Of a stretch of 64,000 bases of DNA, positions 61,654-64,000 are shown piece after piece. The translations under genes and the position numbers were made by a program. Positions within the stretch are counted from its first letter, which is position 1. Every line of letters begins with the position of its first letter. This DNA is from Meiothermus sp. GTDB lineage: Bacteria > Deinococcota > Deinococci > Deinococcales > Thermaceae. The stretch spans positions 970,041 to 1,034,040 of the forward strand of contig NZ_BPIK01000001.1 of NCBI RefSeq assembly GCF_026004075.1, in the 5' to 3' direction. The notes below the pieces were generated by a model. The model worked only from the letters and a program-made list of their open reading frames with translations, ran no database searches and was not told the DNA's origin.

Positions 61654-61680
61654 GAGCCTGGCCACGGAATGGCCGGGCTC
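61654..61680 (+). terminator. hairpin after infC, no T tract
   Basis: GAGCCTGGCCA near 61654 pairs with TGGCCGGGCTC ending at 61680 over 11 positions (one G-T) around a 5-nt loop. It starts about 10 nt after the infC stop. No T run follows. The rest of 61681-61927 holds nothing I recognise, apart from TAGACT at 61911-61916, a -10 box 11 nt before the helicase start. Confidence 0.5.
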
Positions 61681-61927
61681 CGCACAGCCCGTTTCCTGAG
61701 GTGGCCGGTTGTTGCGATACAGGCCGCGGCCTGTAGGGACAAGCCCTGATGGGTTCAGCCTCGAGGGCGCATCAGACCACTGCCCCTCGGGAAACAAGAC
61801 GCGCTCCTCGCTCCGTAGTGCGGGGGGCGCGGGTTGCTTCACTTCAATGATGTTCTTTCCTGCAGGTTCGGAGGGTGTTCCCTTGTGCACCCTCGAGGCG
61901 GGTGGGGTGATAGACTTCTGAAGCTTT

Positions 61928-64000
61928 ATGTCCGACCTCCTTTCCTCCCTTAATCCCTCCCAGCAGGAGGCTGTTTTGCACTTTGAAGGCCCGGCTCTGG
62001 TGGTAGCAGGGGCTGGTTCGGGTAAAACCCGCACGGTGGTACACCGGATTGCCTACCTGCTCCGCGAGCGCCGCGTTTATCCGACCGAAATTTTGGCGGT
62101 AACTTTTACCAACAAGGCTGCCGGCGAGATGAAGGAGCGCCTGGAAAAAATGGTGGGCCGAGCAGCGAGGGATCTCTGGGTCTCCACCTTCCATGCGGCG
62201 GCCGTGCGCATACTGCGCGCTTATGGCGAGTATGTGGGCCTCAAGCCGGGGTTTGTAATTTACGACGACGACGACCAAAACTCGCTTTTGAAAGAAATTT
62301 TGAAGGAACTGGCGCTCGAGGCCAAGCCAGGCCCTTTCCGGGCCATGATCGACCGCATCAAAAACCGGGGCGCAGGGTTGGCGGAGTTCCTGCGCGATGC
62401 CCCCGACTTTATTGGAGGTGTACCAAAAGATGTTGCAGCCGAGGTCTACCGCAAATACCAGAGCAGCCTGCGTATGCAGGGTGCGGTGGACTTCAACGAC
62501 CTGCTGCTCCTGACCATTGAGCTATTCGAGCAGCAACCTGAGGTGTTGCATAAAGTGCGGCAGCGGGCGCGCTTTATTCATGTGGACGAGTACCAGGATA
62601 CCAATCCGGTGCAGTATGCGCTCACCCGCCTCTTGGCCGGCGAACGTCCCAACCTGATGGTGGTAGGCGACCCCGACCAAAGCATCTACGGTTTCCGGAG
62701 CGCCGACATCAACAACATCCTCGATTTCACCAAAGACTACCCCGGTGCCAGGGTTATTCGCCTGGAGGAAAATTACCGCTCGAGCAGCAGTATCCTTCAG
62801 GTAGCGAATGCGGTTATCGAGAAGAATGCCCTGCGTCTTGATAAGGTGCTGCGCCCGACCAAAGCAGGGGGCGAGCCCGTGCGCCTGTACCGCGCACCCA
62901 ATGCCCGCGAAGAAGCTGCTTTTGTAGCCCGCGAGATAACCCGGCTCGGCAGCTTTCAGCAGATTGCCGTGCTTTACCGAACCAACGCCCAGTCGCGCTT
63001 GCTGGAAGAACATCTGCGGCGGGCCAACGTGCCGGTACGCTTGGTGGGGGCGGTGGGGTTTTTTGAACGCCGGGAAGTAAAGGACTTGCTGGCCTATGGG
63101 CGTGTTGCGGTCAATCCGGCCGACTCGATTAACCTGCGCCGTATCGTCAATACGCCCCCTCGAGGGATTGGAGCAACGACGGTTGCTAAGCTAGTTGAGC
63201 ACGCTCAGAAGACCGGAACCACGGTGTTTGAGGCCTTTCGTGCTGCCGAGGAGGTTATCAGTCGTCCCCAGCAAGTGCAGGCCTTTGTACGCCTGCTGGA
63301 CGAGTTGATGGAGGCTGCTTTTGAATCTGGCCCCACCGACTTTTTTGAGCGCGTGCTGGATGCCACGGGTTTTCGGGAGGCCCTGAAGCAAGAGCAAGAT
63401 GGCGAAGACCGTCTGCAGAACGTGGAAGAACTGTTGCGGGCGGCTCGAGACTGGGAAGCAGAAGAGGGGGGTAGCCTCTCCGACTTCCTCGACTCGGTGG
63501 CCCTTACCGCTAAAGCCGAGGAGCCGCAGGGCGATGCCCCGGCAGAGGCCGTAACCCTCATGACCCTGCACAACGCCAAGGGCCTCGAGTTCCCCACGGT
63601 ATTTCTGGTGGGTCTGGAAGAAAACCTGCTGCCCCACCGCAACAGCCTGAACCGGCTGGAAGACCTGGAAGAGGAGCGGCGCTTGTTGTATGTAGGGATT
63701 ACCAGGGCCCAGGAGCGGCTTTACCTGTCCTATGCCGAAGAGCGTGAAACTTACGGCAAACGCGAGTACACCCGCCCTAGCCGCTTTCTGGAAGACATTC
63801 CCCCAGAGCTACTCAAGGAGGTAGGGGCTTTTGGTGATAGCGAGGCTCGGGTTCTCTCGCATGCCCGCCTGGAGCCCAAGCCCAAAACCCAGCTTGCTGA
63901 GTTCAAAGGCGGCGAGAAAGTCAGGCACCCCAAGTTTGGCAGCGGGACGGTGGTGGCTGCAATGGGGGGAGAAGTCACAGTGATGTTCCCTGGCCTGGGC
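61928..64000 (+). CDS. ATP-dependent DNA helicase UvrD/PcrA (5' part, runs off the window)
   Basis: The frame from ATG 61928 stays open to the window end (691 codons). SF1A helicase motifs appear in order: LNPSQQEAV (Q motif) near residue 8, GAGSGKTRT (Walker A) near residue 28, TFTNKAAGEM (Ia) near residue 60, VDEYQDTN (II) near residue 219, VGDPDQSIYGFRSAD (III) near residue 245, LEENYRSS (IV) near residue 280, TLMTLHNAKGLEF (V) near residue 541 and LLYVGITRAQ (VI) near residue 590. It unwinds DNA in nucleotide-excision and mismatch repair. The C terminus carries KVRHPKFGSGTVV, the tail domain typical of PcrA. Confidence 0.93.
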   Translation, partial: MSDLLSSLNPSQQEAVLHFEGPALVVAGAGSGKTRTVVHRIAYLLRERRVYPTEILAVTFTNKAAGEMKERLEKMVGRAARDLWVSTFHAAAVRILRAYGEYVGLKPGFVIYDDDDQNSLLKEILKELALEAKPGPFRAMIDRIKNRGAGLAEFLRDAPDFIGGVPKDVAAEVYRKYQSSLRMQGAVDFNDLLLLTIELFEQQPEVLHKVRQRARFIHVDEYQDTNPVQYALTRLLAGERPNLMVVGDPDQSIYGFRSADINNILDFTKDYPGARVIRLEENYRSSSSILQVANAVIEKNALRLDKVLRPTKAGGEPVRLYRAPNAREEAAFVAREITRLGSFQQIAVLYRTNAQSRLLEEHLRRANVPVRLVGAVGFFERREVKDLLAYGRVAVNPADSINLRRIVNTPPRGIGATTVAKLVEHAQKTGTTVFEAFRAAEEVISRPQQVQAFVRLLDELMEAAFESGPTDFFERVLDATGFREALKQEQDGEDRLQNVEELLRAARDWEAEEGGSLSDFLDSVALTAKAEEPQGDAPAEAVTLMTLHNAKGLEFPTVFLVGLEENLLPHRNSLNRLEDLEEERRLLYVGITRAQERLYLSYAEERETYGKREYTRPSRFLEDIPPELLKEVGAFGDSEARVLSHARLEPKPKTQLAEFKGGEKVRHPKFGSGTVVAAMGGEVTVMFPGLG

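Noticed and set aside
61681-61910. GC-rich segment after infC considered as SRP RNA or another structured RNA
   Set aside because: None of the conserved SRP, tmRNA or RNase P core sequences could be found by eye.

Overview
The window looks like chromosomal DNA from a Thermaceae bacterium, most likely Meiothermus. Three things point there: complex I genes in the Thermus nqo order (A-B-C-D-E-F-G-H-I-J-K-L-M-N), high GC with very frequent use of CTCGAG as a Leu-Glu codon pair, and several genes whose -10 box sits 6-9 nt before the start codon, as expected for leaderless mRNAs. The genus is an inference; no rRNA gene is present to test it.

Region 1 (1-11,898) is a reductive pyrimidine degradation and uptake cluster: preT and preA (NAD-dependent dihydropyrimidine dehydrogenase), dihydropyrimidinase, an ABC transporter (ATPase, two permeases, a ThiY-like binding protein), an M20 N-carbamoyl-amino-acid hydrolase (ureidopropionase type) and a short PucR-type regulator. 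A Uma2-like nuclease gene, a 50-residue membrane peptide and a LysE-type exporter are interspersed. The 3' end of the second permease gene is repeated in tandem three times.

Region 2 (about 13,267-21,040) is a mosaic polymorphic-toxin locus. A large lipoprotein-like surface protein (PA14-like and PKD domains) ends in a pre-toxin domain and a putative PD-(D/E)XK nuclease. Its lipoprotein signal is out of frame across a C8 tract. A 1.1-kb insertion sequence with 6-bp target duplications separates the toxin from its presumed immunity gene. An orphan cassette follows, made of an exact 358-bp copy of the pre-toxin segment joined to an AHH nuclease domain plus a different immunity gene. Last come a remnant of the first toxin and a second copy of the first immunity gene. 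The whole stretch lacks CTCGAG, and the AHH cassette is visibly AT-richer than its surroundings.

Region 3 (21,178-38,066) holds a PaaK-like ligase and all 14 nuo genes. NuoG has lost the ligands of the extra Fe-S cluster N7, and NuoN carries a C-terminal tail of Ig-like repeats. Region 4 (38,165-44,229) has thrS on the minus strand behind a textbook transcription attenuator with a Thr-Thr leader peptide, then two MFS transporters and a TPR-like protein. Region 5 (44,313-57,908) contains polyphosphate genes (ppx, ppk, and a SixA-like phosphatase), a glycosyltransferase, surE, ychF, a DJ-1-like protein, three peptidase-family genes and a thioesterase. Region 6 (57,994-60,177) is a five-gene operon of small SHOCT-like/DUF4097/DUF2089 proteins behind a strong promoter with an operator-like palindrome. 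An enoyl-CoA hydratase, infC (apparent ATA start) and the 5' part of a UvrD/PcrA helicase complete the window. I found no tRNA, rRNA or CRISPR array.
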